Notes: generated from the sequence alone by a model not told the origin. A stretch of 64,000 bases of DNA from Ignavibacteriales bacterium (GCA_020061355.1 JAGUYK010000015.1:1-64000), one strand, 5' to 3'; counted from the stretch's first letter, positions 40,865 through 50,562 are shown. Numbers and translations are program-made.

Positions 40865-41845
40865 ATGAACATTAAAAAACTACCTCGAACAAAATTGGGA
40901 TTCTTCCCGACACCAATAACCGAATTGAAAAGAATTTCCGGTCACTTAAATGGACCGAGAATTTATATTAAACGAGACGACCTTTCCGGATTAGCATTCG
41001 GAGGCAATAAAACACGTAAGCTTGAGTACCTTATTGCTGATGCAATCACAAACGGATATGATACTGTCATTACAGGTGGGGCGGAACAGTCGAATCATTG
41101 CCGGCAGACTGCAGCAGCAGCAGTATCCTGCGGATTGGAATGTCATCTTGTCCTTGGTGGTAATGAAACCCCGGCACCGACAGGTAATCTTCTAATCGAT
41201 AAATTGCTTGGCGTAAAAATTCATTGGACGGGTGAATTCCGTAAGGGTGAGAAAATTCCTGATATTGCAAATCAGTTAAGAATTGCCGGTAGGAAACCTT
41301 ACATAATTCCTTATGGCGGTTCGAATCCGATAGGTGTTTATGGATTTATTGAGGCTATGGGAGAATTAAACAATCAGTTATCAGAGACCAAGCTAAATAT
41401 TGATCATATAATTTTTGCCTCAAGTTCAGGTGGTACGCATGCCGGAATGATTCTTGGGAAGGAAATTTATAACATCGGTGCTAATTTGATCGGTATTGAA
41501 ATAGATAAAGCTGAAGATGAAGGACCGTATATAAATCGATTATTAAAATTAGTTAATCAAACAAGCGAGTTTATTGAGCTAAATAGATTTTTTAATAAGT
41601 TGGAAATCATATTGCGCAAAGAATATCTGGGCGATGGCTATGGAATTGTGGGAGAATTGGAAAGGAGTGCGATTAAATTGTTAGCTGAGAAAGAAGGAAT
41701 ACTTGTTGACCCGGTTTATACTGGAAGGGCGTTAGGTGGATTGATTGATATGATTGAAAAAAAAGAATTTATGAAAAGTGAAAATGTATTATTCTGGCAT
41801 ACTGGTGGTACTCCGGCTCTGTTTACTTATTCTAAATTAGTTTAG
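40865..41845 (+). CDS. PLP-dependent D-cysteine desulfhydrase / ACC deaminase family
   Basis: 326 residues, fold type II PLP enzyme. The cofactor lysine is K49 in GLAFGGNKTRKLEY; TGGAEQSNHCRQTAAAA holds the nucleophilic serine region, and FASSSGGTHAGMILG the phosphate-binding loop. The family includes D-cysteine desulfhydrase (to sulfide, pyruvate and ammonia), ACC deaminase and L-cysteate sulfo-lyase (to sulfite). The last would fit a neighbouring sulfite-type exporter. Substrate cannot be settled from sequence alone. Confidence 0.85.
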   Translation: MNIKKLPRTKLGFFPTPITELKRISGHLNGPRIYIKRDDLSGLAFGGNKTRKLEYLIADAITNGYDTVITGGAEQSNHCRQTAAAAVSCGLECHLVLGGNETPAPTGNLLIDKLLGVKIHWTGEFRKGEKIPDIANQLRIAGRKPYIIPYGGSNPIGVYGFIEAMGELNNQLSETKLNIDHIIFASSSGGTHAGMILGKEIYNIGANLIGIEIDKAEDEGPYINRLLKLVNQTSEFIELNRFFNKLEIILRKEYLGDGYGIVGELERSAIKLLAEKEGILVDPVYTGRALGGLIDMIEKKEFMKSENVLFWHTGGTPALFTYSKLV

Positions 41846-41939
41846 CAAACACTACCTGGAGAATTATAGTCCTTATCTCACGTTTGTAACAATTTGCATC
41901 ATAGTTTCGTCTATATATTCGTATTAATAGAACAGTTTT

Positions 41940-44336
41940 ATGAAAAAGTTATTCTTCATAATAATTCTTTTTAATTCAGCACTCATTGCCCAGTCCCTGC
42001 GTATCTCAGGCTTTATTGATAATGCAGAAACGCGTGAACCAATTCCGTATGTGAACATTAGACTGGCTGAGACAACACATGGCACTTCCTCAAATAGAGA
42101 AGGAAAGTTTGTTTTTACAACCAGTAAGAAAAATCCTATCCTTATCTTTTCTGCAGTCGGTTATAAAAAACAAGAAATTCAAATCCCCGAGTCATCAGCT
42201 AAGTATTTGGAAGTTTCTTTAATGCCTGAACCAATTCAGTTAAGTGAAATCATTGTAAAATCAGATGAAGATCCGGCATACAGCATAATAAGAGAAGCAA
42301 TAAGGCGAAAAGAACAGAACAGAGCCGGACTAAAAAGTTTAGAATATAATTTTTTCTCGAAAGATATTTTCCTTTCTGCCGGAGATGTGGTTATGGTCTC
42401 CGAACAGTTTTCAACCGGCTACTTTCAATTGGGTAAATATGAAAAGATAATTACAAAATCCGTTCATATTACTGAAAACGAAAAGAAAAGTGCACTTAAG
42501 TTCGATCAGAATATACTTAATAAAGTCTATATCGATTTTACAGATGACACATTAAAGATAGTTGGTAATACGGTATTTCTTCCTCTGGCAAAAAATGCAT
42601 TTGATTGGTACGACTATAAGCTCCGTGACGTTAAAAGTTCCGGTTCCGGTTGCGATTATTATATTGAATTAATTCCGCGGTCAAAAATTCAGCCATTGCT
42701 TTCAGGTAAAATTGTTATTGAAGATTCTACTTATTCGCTTAAAGCCTTAGAACTTATAAACAGCGAAGGATTAAGGTTCCCATTTGTGAATGATCTGAAA
42801 GTCGAGTTCTTACAGAATAAAGATAAGTTTAACCAATACTGGCTTCCCACATATCAAAAGGTAGATGCAAGCGTTAGACTCAACTTTGCCAACTTATTGT
42901 CAACAGATGAAATTGCGATGAACCAGGTTATTTTATTCAGTGATTATAAAATTAATCCGGTAATACCTGATTCTATATATAAAATTTATTCAACCATTAA
43001 AGATGATTCAAGTAAAAATCCAAATGTAAAATTTGTAAAAGCAGACATATTAGAAAGGCAGGAAATCGATTCGTTAAGACTAATTCCTTTAACAATTGCA
43101 GAAGAAAACGCCTACAAGGAATTGGATAGCTCAAAAACAGTTGTTACTCAAATAAAGTATAAAGGGTTATTAGGTGGAGTTGTAACAGACGCTGTTAAAC
43201 GTGATCAAAATGAAGCTTCTGGAACTGAAGGTGGTCTTTTCAAGTTTTTTGGTAAGTCCTTTTCATATTTAAGGTTTAGAGATAATCGTGTAAATGGATT
43301 AACTATAGGTGCACATTATGGCGAAACTGTTTTTAATAAAAAATTAAATTTTGATATCGGTTTGAGTTATGCATTTGGTAGAAGGACTTTAGAAGGGAAT
43401 CTTATTTCAACTTACCGAATTGAAAAAAGCATTATTAAAACAATTCAATTTAATTTATTTGATGAAGCAAAACAGACGCAACTGCTCAATCCATATCCTG
43501 ACTTTGTCAATGGAATTAATGTACTTCTAGGGTTTAATGATCAGTTCAATTATTTCCGTTCAAGAGGATTTAGTTTAGGAATATCAAGTAAACCTTTGAA
43601 AAAAGTAGCACTAAATACATCACTTGTTTTCGAAAAACAGGAATCCCTTGTTGAATTGAAGTATCAAAGTATTTTTAATTCGAACAGATTAGTAAGAAAT
43701 AATCCTTTAATTCATGAAGGTAACGATAATAGAATTTCATTTAATTTCCAGTTGGGAGAAGATCCATATCAATTTAGACCCTTTATAAATGACGGTTTAA
43801 TTGCACAGCTTGATTTTTCAAATCCTCTTTTAGGCAGTAGTTTTAATTATAAGCGGTTCAAAATAATTGCTCAGGTATCAACCGCTACAATTTATGAAGA
43901 GTTATTCTCAGCGCCTTACTTTTTATTCGGTATTGAAAGTGGATTTACTATTGGTAACTATGGTCCGCAACATTTAATAACCCCTACAACTGCACTAAAT
44001 GTTTATTCACCTTTTTTGTCAATGAAAGGAATTAATACTTATGAGTTTGTTGGTAATAAACAAATTACCATTCATGCTGAACACAATTGGCGTACAATTC
44101 CTTTCCAGTTTCTTGGACTTGATTTTATTACCGACCTGAATTTTGATGTAATTACAGGAATTAATCTTCTAAAGCTTTGGAATAGTAGCGCCTATTTCAC
44201 CGGTAATATTCAAGATTCACTTTATTGGGAGGGATATCTTAGCTTAGGGAAACTATTCGGTGTTGGTAGGATTGATTTTTCTTATGGTGCCAATAAAAAA
44301 TTTGTTGTACGTGTTGGTTTATCAACTATATTGTAG
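41940..44336 (+). CDS. outer membrane protein, CarboxypepD-regulatory-like domain plus DUF5686
   Basis: 798 residues. A signal peptide (about 1-19, ending IAQS) is followed by a carboxypeptidase regulatory-like beta sandwich (about 20-95, with REPIPYVNIRLAETTHGTSS). The long remainder of DUF5686 type ends in alternating beta strands typical of a barrel (FVVRVGLSTIL at the C-terminus). The family is common in Bacteroidota and related to TonB-dependent receptor plugs, but its function is unknown. It is 94 nt after the PLP enzyme, probably separately transcribed. Confidence 0.82.
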   Translation: MKKLFFIIILFNSALIAQSLRISGFIDNAETREPIPYVNIRLAETTHGTSSNREGKFVFTTSKKNPILIFSAVGYKKQEIQIPESSAKYLEVSLMPEPIQLSEIIVKSDEDPAYSIIREAIRRKEQNRAGLKSLEYNFFSKDIFLSAGDVVMVSEQFSTGYFQLGKYEKIITKSVHITENEKKSALKFDQNILNKVYIDFTDDTLKIVGNTVFLPLAKNAFDWYDYKLRDVKSSGSGCDYYIELIPRSKIQPLLSGKIVIEDSTYSLKALELINSEGLRFPFVNDLKVEFLQNKDKFNQYWLPTYQKVDASVRLNFANLLSTDEIAMNQVILFSDYKINPVIPDSIYKIYSTIKDDSSKNPNVKFVKADILERQEIDSLRLIPLTIAEENAYKELDSSKTVVTQIKYKGLLGGVVTDAVKRDQNEASGTEGGLFKFFGKSFSYLRFRDNRVNGLTIGAHYGETVFNKKLNFDIGLSYAFGRRTLEGNLISTYRIEKSIIKTIQFNLFDEAKQTQLLNPYPDFVNGINVLLGFNDQFNYFRSRGFSLGISSKPLKKVALNTSLVFEKQESLVELKYQSIFNSNRLVRNNPLIHEGNDNRISFNFQLGEDPYQFRPFINDGLIAQLDFSNPLLGSSFNYKRFKIIAQVSTATIYEELFSAPYFLFGIESGFTIGNYGPQHLITPTTALNVYSPFLSMKGINTYEFVGNKQITIHAEHNWRTIPFQFLGLDFITDLNFDVITGINLLKLWNSSAYFTGNIQDSLYWEGYLSLGKLFGVGRIDFSYGANKKFVVRVGLSTIL

Positions 44337-44350
44337 TTGAAAGGTAAAAT

Positions 44351-44380
44351 AAAAAGCGAACCAATTTGATTCGCCTTTCT
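44351..44380. terminator. bidirectional terminator between convergent genes
   Basis: AAAGCGAA pairs with TTCGCCTTT (one bulged C) around CCAATTTGA. A-rich sequence lies on the left and T-rich on the right, so it can stop transcription from both the DUF5686 gene and the convergent M28 peptidase gene. Confidence 0.6.
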
Positions 44381-44403
44381 AATTAAAATATTGGAATAGA
44401 TTG

Positions 44404-46206
44404 CTACTTAGTAATCAACTCGAGATTCAGTGTGACTTCCTTTCCGTCGCGTTGTACCACCACATCAACTTTATCACCGGGAGAATATTCACCCATAGCA
44501 TACATAAAATCGTAGATATTGTTCACGGTTTTAGATCCGAACTTTATGATTATGTCACCAGCTATCATTCCGCCTTTAGCAGCAGGTCCGCCCTCTGTAA
44601 CACCGCTAACTTTATAACCATTCCCATTATAACCGAATTCGGGAACTGTCCCAACTGTAACACGTGAACGGGGAACATTTCTTTGAGCAGGTTCTTCTAC
44701 CTTAACAAAATCAGGGCGGTTTTCACTTTGCTGGATAGCATCTGCAATTGAATAAACATAATTGATCACATCCGATTGCCCGTCTAAATTAATTTTTTCT
44801 GCATCATCCGAAGGTTTATGGTAATCTGTATGAGTTCCGGTAAAGAAGAAAAGAACAGGAATATTTTTATTGGTAAAAGCTTGATGGTCACTTCCACCAG
44901 ACCCGCCATCACTGAGTGTTAATTTGAAATCATATTTGTTCTTTTCATCCAATAAATTTTTCCATACAGAAGAAGTACCTGCACCAATTACAGTTAAAGA
45001 TTTCTCCTCGTTCAATCTACCCACCATATCCATATTAAGCATTGCAACAATTTTATCCATAGCAATCGGGGGATTATTTGTAAAATAAGAAGAACCTAGT
45101 AATCCAAGTTCCTCACCGCTGAACGCAATAAAAATAATACTTCTCTTTAATTCATTTTTATGAGCTCCGAATTTTTCGGCTAATTCAAGTAATCCTGTTG
45201 TCCCGGATGCATTATCATCTGCACCATTATGAATTTGAGGGTCGTTGCCTTTATACATAGATGAGGTTTTCAATTGATCTATTCCAAGGTGATCGTAATG
45301 AGCGCCAACAACGATATATTCACTTTTTAATAGTGGATCTGTCCCTTCCAGGTAAGCTACAACATTGCGTCCAACTTTTTCAACTTCTTTAACTTCTGTA
45401 CTTAAAGTAACTTTGATTTTAGGGAATTCAATAGAAGAAGGTTTTTTTGATCCATCAATATTTTTCTGAATTTCAGCCAAATTGAATCCTTCTTTCTTAA
45501 AGATATCATCAATAATATTTCTTTTAACCTGTAATACGGAAAAATCCTTTATGCTACCGGCTCCGTCATATCGTAATTCCATTAATTGGTCTTCATCGTT
45601 TCTCGGCAAATATCCATTTACGAAAATGATTCCAACAGCACCTTTATCACGGGCAGCAGAAGCTTTTTGCCTGTAGGATGCATATCGGTCAAATTCGGAT
45701 TTTGCGCTATCATGCTCTGGATGATACCGCAATGCAACTACAACTTTACCTGATACGTCAATTCCATCATAGTCATCATAATTCAATTTTGAGGCTGATA
45801 TTCCATAGCCTGCAAAAACTAAGTTTGTAGAAAAATTTCTTTTACCTGAAAAAGGAGCTGTTATGAATTCTTTATTTACCTGAAGCGATTTCTGCTTTCC
45901 TTCAATTTTTGTAGAAAGAGTGTTTGAACCTGTCAATTCAACTTTTTCAATGAAAGGGAATTCCTGGAAATAACTTCCACTAATCAAAGGACTAAGCCCG
46001 TACGATTGGAACTGAACTTTAATATAATTCCCAGCCATTCGCTCTTCATCAGTCCCGGTAAACCTTCCTTTCATTTCATCCGATGCTAAATAAAAGATAT
46101 GTGCTTTGATATCCTTCGCAGTTATTTGAGGATCACTCCAGGTTTTCTGTGCAAAACTGATTGTAGTAATAACAAACGCACAGATTATATATAATATTTT
46201 TTTCAT
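44404..46206 (-). CDS. secreted M28 family zinc aminopeptidase with PA and PDZ domains
   Basis: 600 residues. The signal peptide is about 1-19 (ending ISFAQ). A PA-like insert lies near 130-250. The peptidase domain has the metal ligands: VVGAHYDHLG, NGADDNASGTTGLLEL, AFSGEELGLLG, MLNMDMVGRL, and FTGTHTDYHKPSDD. A PDZ domain (about 510-598, EGGPAAKGGMIAGDIIIKFG) ends the protein. Members clip N-terminal residues from peptides, outside the cytoplasm here. Domain limits are estimates. Confidence 0.92.
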   Translation of the reverse strand: MKKILYIICAFVITTISFAQKTWSDPQITAKDIKAHIFYLASDEMKGRFTGTDEERMAGNYIKVQFQSYGLSPLISGSYFQEFPFIEKVELTGSNTLSTKIEGKQKSLQVNKEFITAPFSGKRNFSTNLVFAGYGISASKLNYDDYDGIDVSGKVVVALRYHPEHDSAKSEFDRYASYRQKASAARDKGAVGIIFVNGYLPRNDEDQLMELRYDGAGSIKDFSVLQVKRNIIDDIFKKEGFNLAEIQKNIDGSKKPSSIEFPKIKVTLSTEVKEVEKVGRNVVAYLEGTDPLLKSEYIVVGAHYDHLGIDQLKTSSMYKGNDPQIHNGADDNASGTTGLLELAEKFGAHKNELKRSIIFIAFSGEELGLLGSSYFTNNPPIAMDKIVAMLNMDMVGRLNEEKSLTVIGAGTSSVWKNLLDEKNKYDFKLTLSDGGSGGSDHQAFTNKNIPVLFFFTGTHTDYHKPSDDAEKINLDGQSDVINYVYSIADAIQQSENRPDFVKVEEPAQRNVPRSRVTVGTVPEFGYNGNGYKVSGVTEGGPAAKGGMIAGDIIIKFGSKTVNNIYDFMYAMGEYSPGDKVDVVVQRDGKEVTLNLELITK

Positions 46207-46256
46207 TACTGCCTCTTTTTTATAAAATTCTATAAGTTTTGGGGTGCAAAATAATA

Positions 46257-46979
46257 TTATTCAGGTACATGAACCAGGAAATATTCTTTGGCTGTGTGCC
46301 CAATTCGGGATGCCTGCTCTATAGTCATATGTAAGTCTGTTCTGCTTTCATCTTCAGCACCGGCTTCAATAATAGCAAGATCTGCTCCTTTAGAATATTT
46401 AACTAAATTTTCTGTATATGCAGTATCACCGCCGTAGCAAATTGATTTACCGTCGTAGAAAAATTTGAAGCCAAGTGATGGAATTTGAATAGATGATTTT
46501 TCATCTGTAGTTAATTCTCTATGGTCGACAGCAAAAGGTTTTATCTTGATTGAATTCCTTGAAAAAGGTTTTTCATTATCAATCGGCTTTAAATTAATTT
46601 GATAGGAAATCTCCTTTCCGTAAACCTCTTTAAATGCCTTATATATACTTACTATCTCTACACATCCTTTTGGGAAATAAATTGTTAATGGTGCTTTTCT
46701 TCTTAAAACGGATAAGTAAGTAAGAAGTGACCAGACACCACCAACGTGATCATGGTGACCGTGACTTATAAATATATCCGATACGTGTAAAATTGTTTCA
46801 GGACCAACATCCTTGTTCAAATCTCTAAGAATACCATCACCCGGGTCAATAATAAAAGCAGATTTACTGGTAGTAAGTAATATTCCTGTTGCAACGTTAG
46901 GAATTGAACAATAGATTTTTATAAAGAAATCGTCCTTACGCCAGATGAGAGGATATTTATGAAGATTGGATTGTTTCAT
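46257..46979 (-). CDS. MBL-fold metallohydrolase, RNase Z-like
   Basis: 240 residues. The metal motif HGHHDHVGG lies near 74-82, with further ligands in AVDHRE, YGGDTAYTENL and a final LVHVPE. It resembles the RNase Z/arylsulfatase-like branch of metallo-beta-lactamase folds, but is shorter than tRNA-processing RNase Z (usually near 300). It starts 9 nt after feoB, so it is probably the last gene of the fur-feo operon. Its role there is not known. Confidence 0.8.
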   Translation of the reverse strand: MKQSNLHKYPLIWRKDDFFIKIYCSIPNVATGILLTTSKSAFIIDPGDGILRDLNKDVGPETILHVSDIFISHGHHDHVGGVWSLLTYLSVLRRKAPLTIYFPKGCVEIVSIYKAFKEVYGKEISYQINLKPIDNEKPFSRNSIKIKPFAVDHRELTTDEKSSIQIPSLGFKFFYDGKSICYGGDTAYTENLVKYSKGADLAIIEAGAEDESRTDLHMTIEQASRIGHTAKEYFLVHVPE

Positions 46980-46988
46980 AGATTCATA

Positions 46989-49022
46989 TTAGATGACTAT
47001 TTGAGCAACTAAACCGCCGATAAAGAAAGCCGTAATCCACGTACCGAACCAAACTATTAATCCTTCCTTTATTCCACGTTCTTTTATCATAACAACGAAT
47101 GAAGCTATGCATGGGACGAACAATGTAATAGTGATAATAGCTACAGTAATTTGCATCGAAGTGAGACTTAAGTGGAATAAACCAGCGGCACCGAAATCCC
47201 TTCTTACCATTCCCATAACAAATGCATTAGCAGCCTCCTTTGGAAGTTTTAACCATGTAGTTGTTAAAGGGGCTAATATGTCCTGCCAGATTGTAAGGAT
47301 ACCTGTTATTTCGAAAATACCTATTGCAAACGCACCAACGAAGAACCAAAAGCCTGCTTCTTTCATGAAACCTAAGCTTCTATAATATGTTTTCTTCAGT
47401 ACATTATTAATCTTTGGAATCCCCATTATGGGAAGGTCAAGTAATAGAGGTGTACTTTCACCCGGTAATAATTTATTAAGTACTGTTGAAAGTGTAATTA
47501 ACACTGATGCAATAACGAATATAAATACTAACAATGGTTTCAAACCGGCTCCACTGAGTAGAACAGTAATAACTGCTAATTGAGCCGAGCAAGGAATAAC
47601 AAATTGAAGTATTGCTGTAACTATTGATTTTTCTCTTTCTGAACCCAGAAGTCGTGTCGTTATATTTGCCATCGTAATACATCCGAATCCGAGCATAATA
47701 GGAATTACCGCTCTTCCGTTCAATCCAACTTTGTTAAACGTTCTGTCCAGCATTGTAGCAAGACGCGGTAAGTAACCGCTATCTTCCAGCATTGCCATGA
47801 CAAAATAAAATCCTATGACCAATGGAAAAAGTAAAAATAATAGATATGTAATCGTCATTGTTATTACACCGAACTCTCCAAAGAAGAGTCGCGCTAGTGG
47901 ATTAGTATAATGAAAATCTGAAGATGCACCGGGTTGTGCAGAATAGCTGCTGAATTCATTACTTAAATTTGTGTACGAATTTTTCCCTTCAGGAAAATTG
48001 AATGTCTTTAAGTCGATTAGATTTTCCTGCTCATCATAAATACTAACGTTAATAGTAGCTGGTGTAAAATCAGCAACAAATGATTTAACATTATATTCGA
48101 ACAGACCTTTCCCTAATGTATTTTCTGTAAAATCAACAATTTGTTGCGATACGAGATCACCGATAAAGAAATAGACCAGGATTAGAATAAAAGCAAGTAT
48201 GGGAAGACCGGTTTTAGGATTTAGTGATAACCTACCAATCCGGTTAAAAATCTCACCTTTCTTTGAATCTTCATATTCAATTTGATCTACAATTTCATTA
48301 ACACGGTTTCTTCTTCCAATATAAATTTTTTCCCTATCATCTGGTGTCCCATTCGGTATTTCATATTTCTTTGCTGTCTCTTCATCACCTTCAAGAATTA
48401 ATAATGATTCTGATTGTGAAATTGATTTATCCATCAGGTTTTGCAACATAAAATGGAGATCGAGTTGTTGGTTTCCAACGCGGGCATTATCAATTGCAAA
48501 TTTTAGTTTATCAAAACCCATTTTATTTATTGCAGCGGTTTCGATTACTTCAACACCCAACAAATCTGCAAGTTGTTTTGTGTCAATCTTTATTTTTCTT
48601 TTCTTTATTTCATCTGCAAAATTGAGCAGTACCGAAACCTTCTTACCCATATCGATTAATTGAAGAGTAAGAAATAGATCTCTTTCAAGATGAAGTGCGT
48701 TTACAACATTAATTATTATCTCTGAATCAAGAATAATTTCTTTCGCAACTCGTTCTTCGTCATTAAAAGAGGAGACGCCGTAAATTCCGGGTGTATCATA
48801 TAGCTCTTTATTATGGTAACTGCTTTTTGTTATCGAAATAGTTGTACCGGGAAAGTTTGAAACATCAACATACATTCCACTCATGTAATTAAATATACAA
48901 GATTTCCCTACGTTCGGATTTCCAACTAGAACAACTTTTTCTTTTCGGGCAATAACTTCAATAGAATCATCAACAAGAACATGATTTATTTTATCGTAAT
49001 TAATAATATTATCAGATTTCAT
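46989..49022 (-). CDS. feoB: ferrous iron transporter FeoB, variant gate motifs
   Basis: 677 residues. The G domain has GNPNVGKSCIFNYMSG (P loop), FPGTTISITKSSY, DTPGIYGVSSFNDEE and NFADE (G4). The membrane part has two Gate domains. The first reads GFGCITMANITTRLLGSERE and the second FVIPCSAQLAV, whereas classic FeoB has GCNVPA and SCGAR. A longer external segment (about 315-375) lies before the first Gate. It imports Fe2+ across the inner membrane. Preceded by feoA and fur. Confidence 0.92.
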   Translation of the reverse strand: MKSDNIINYDKINHVLVDDSIEVIARKEKVVLVGNPNVGKSCIFNYMSGMYVDVSNFPGTTISITKSSYHNKELYDTPGIYGVSSFNDEERVAKEIILDSEIIINVVNALHLERDLFLTLQLIDMGKKVSVLLNFADEIKKRKIKIDTKQLADLLGVEVIETAAINKMGFDKLKFAIDNARVGNQQLDLHFMLQNLMDKSISQSESLLILEGDEETAKKYEIPNGTPDDREKIYIGRRNRVNEIVDQIEYEDSKKGEIFNRIGRLSLNPKTGLPILAFILILVYFFIGDLVSQQIVDFTENTLGKGLFEYNVKSFVADFTPATINVSIYDEQENLIDLKTFNFPEGKNSYTNLSNEFSSYSAQPGASSDFHYTNPLARLFFGEFGVITMTITYLLFLLFPLVIGFYFVMAMLEDSGYLPRLATMLDRTFNKVGLNGRAVIPIMLGFGCITMANITTRLLGSEREKSIVTAILQFVIPCSAQLAVITVLLSGAGLKPLLVFIFVIASVLITLSTVLNKLLPGESTPLLLDLPIMGIPKINNVLKKTYYRSLGFMKEAGFWFFVGAFAIGIFEITGILTIWQDILAPLTTTWLKLPKEAANAFVMGMVRRDFGAAGLFHLSLTSMQITVAIITITLFVPCIASFVVMIKERGIKEGLIVWFGTWITAFFIGGLVAQIVI

Positions 49023-49031
49023 AAAAACCTT

Positions 49032-49259
49032 TTATTGTAGAATAACTTTAATTTTTTTTGCCAGGTCGAAACCAACCGCTATTTCCTGACGGTTTTTTTG
49101 GATTACAATAGTACCGCCTGGTAATCGCTCTATACATTTAATTGTTCCGCCTTCAGTTAGACCTAATCTAATCAATTGCGATCTGATATTACCCGAAGGT
49201 AGATTTACAATTGTAACCGTCTTACCTTTTATTGCTTTATCTAAAGTATTATTGGGCAT
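49032..49259 (-). CDS. feoA: ferrous iron transport protein FeoA
   Basis: 75 residues, an SH3-like small protein with GKTVTIVNLPSGNIRSQLIR and a C-terminal AVGFDLAKKIKVILQ. FeoA supports FeoB function. The start overlaps the end of fur by 11 nt and its stop is 9 nt before feoB. Confidence 0.92.
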   Translation of the reverse strand: MPNNTLDKAIKGKTVTIVNLPSGNIRSQLIRLGLTEGGTIKCIERLPGGTIVIQKNRQEIAVGFDLAKKIKVILQ

Positions 49260-49704
49260 TTTTATTATGCTTACAGTTTATATTCGAGCATTTACCGAAA
49301 ATATTAAATGAATGACCAGTCGGTTCATAACCAAGTTTTTCAGAAACTTCCTTAACAATTTTTTCAATTTGAGATTCCGAAAATTCTTTGATAGCTCCGC
49401 AATTTATACAAATTAGATGGTCGTGACTTTTCCTATCATAATTCGATTCATAACGTGTTTTATTCTCTCCAAAATTTCTTTTAGAAAGAAGTTCGCATAA
49501 AGCTAAAAGTTCTAGTGTGTTGTAAACAGTTGCACGGGAGATGTTGGAATTGTTGCTTTTCATTTTGACATATAACTCATCTGCACCGAAATGACCTTCA
49601 TATTCCAATGCATTATCAAGTACTTCAAATCTTTCAGGAGTAATTCGATGATTTTCTCTTTTAAGATATTGTCGGAATTCCTCCATTGCAGCATTATGTG
49701 TCAC
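49249..49704 (-). CDS. fur: Fur family metal-dependent repressor
   Basis: 151 residues from GTG 49704; an ATG six codons later is an alternative. The winged helix includes NHRITPERFEVLDNALEYEG and SRATVYNTLELL. A HDH metal motif (94-96) and two structural zinc pairs, CX2C (99,102) and CX4C (139,144), follow. The CX4C spacing is as in Fur rather than PerR. Placement ahead of feoAB supports iron control. A dyad lies just upstream. Confidence 0.92.
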   Translation of the reverse strand: MTHNAAMEEFRQYLKRENHRITPERFEVLDNALEYEGHFGADELYVKMKSNNSNISRATVYNTLELLALCELLSKRNFGENKTRYESNYDRKSHDHLICINCGAIKEFSESQIEKIVKEVSEKLGYEPTGHSFNIFGKCSNINCKHNKNAQ

Positions 49705-49727
49705 AAATACTTACTCACTATTTAGAT

Positions 49728-49745
49728 TTAGTCTACGTAAACTTA
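49728..49745 (-). promoter_or_regulatory. dyad upstream of fur, candidate autoregulatory operator
   Basis: An 18-nt imperfect palindrome centred on TACGTA, 7 of 9 pairs matching, 24-41 nt ahead of the fur start codon. The position overlaps where a promoter is expected. It does not match the classic GATAAT-type Fur box, so the link to Fur is inferred from position only. Confidence 0.4.
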
Positions 49746-49858
49746 GGCTCTATTGATGATAAAATCAAATAAAATATCAGTATCTGATTAAAAAATTTTT
49801 TTGGTTTTTTCTTGAAAATTAGGCTAAAAATGGAGGTTTGAACTATTCATTAAGTATA

Positions 49859-50485
49859 TTAAATGTACTCGTTGAGATTGCTTACTTCAACTTTAATTTT
49901 GGATAAGGAGCCAAGCTCAAGTTCTTTTGCAAACTGTTCAATAGATTCTGTTGGAATTAGACATGATATGTTCGGGGTTCCATCGAAGTTAGTCTTTTCG
50001 ATTTTTGCGGAAAAATTGGAAATCAAACGATGAACAAGATTTGAAAATTCATAATCATATTTTATAGTTGTCTTTGTATGAAGCTGTTGTGACTTTTTAT
50101 CTATCTTTATTAACGTTTCAACAGCTGCTTCATAATAGGCTTTACCAAGTGGTCCAATACCAAGCTTTGTTCCTCCAAAATATCTGGTAACTATGACCAA
50201 GACATTAAAAAGATTTTCGTGGTTAATTGCATTTAATATTCTAATTCCCGCTGTACCGCTCGGTTCTCCATCGTCAGAATATTTGAACGATTCATCTGCA
50301 AATTTGTAAGCATAACAATTATGTGTAGAATCATAATATTTTTTTCTGACTTTTATAAGAATTTCATGCACGTCCGCTTCCATTTCCACATGAAATACTT
50401 CTGCAATAAAAAGTGATCCTTTTTCTTTTAATCGGAATTCTATTGAACCTGATACTGTTGTAATATGAGCGGGTAGTGGTTTCAA
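49859..50485 (-). CDS. YigZ/IMPACT family protein
   Basis: 208 residues from TTG 50485. The IMPACT domain motifs are YKFADESFKYSDDGEPSGTA and VIVTRYFGGTKLGIGPLGKA, followed by a ferredoxin-like C-terminal domain. The family is linked to translational control in eukaryotes (Gcn1 binding); in bacteria the role is unclear. It is divergent from uvrA and 154 nt upstream of fur. Confidence 0.9.
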   Translation of the reverse strand: MKPLPAHITTVSGSIEFRLKEKGSLFIAEVFHVEMEADVHEILIKVRKKYYDSTHNCYAYKFADESFKYSDDGEPSGTAGIRILNAINHENLFNVLVIVTRYFGGTKLGIGPLGKAYYEAAVETLIKIDKKSQQLHTKTTIKYDYEFSNLVHRLISNFSAKIEKTNFDGTPNISCLIPTESIEQFAKELELGSLSKIKVEVSNLNEYI

Positions 50486-50562
50486 AAATATTCTTGCATA
50501 AAATTGATTTTAGTTCTTTGTTTATCTAAAATAACAAATTGAACTTTAGCAAATTTACCAAA

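Noticed and set aside
44401..44667. Plus-strand frame inside the M28 peptidase gene
   Set aside because: Lies antisense to a well-supported gene with clear catalytic motifs. No family similarity and no ribosome binding site.
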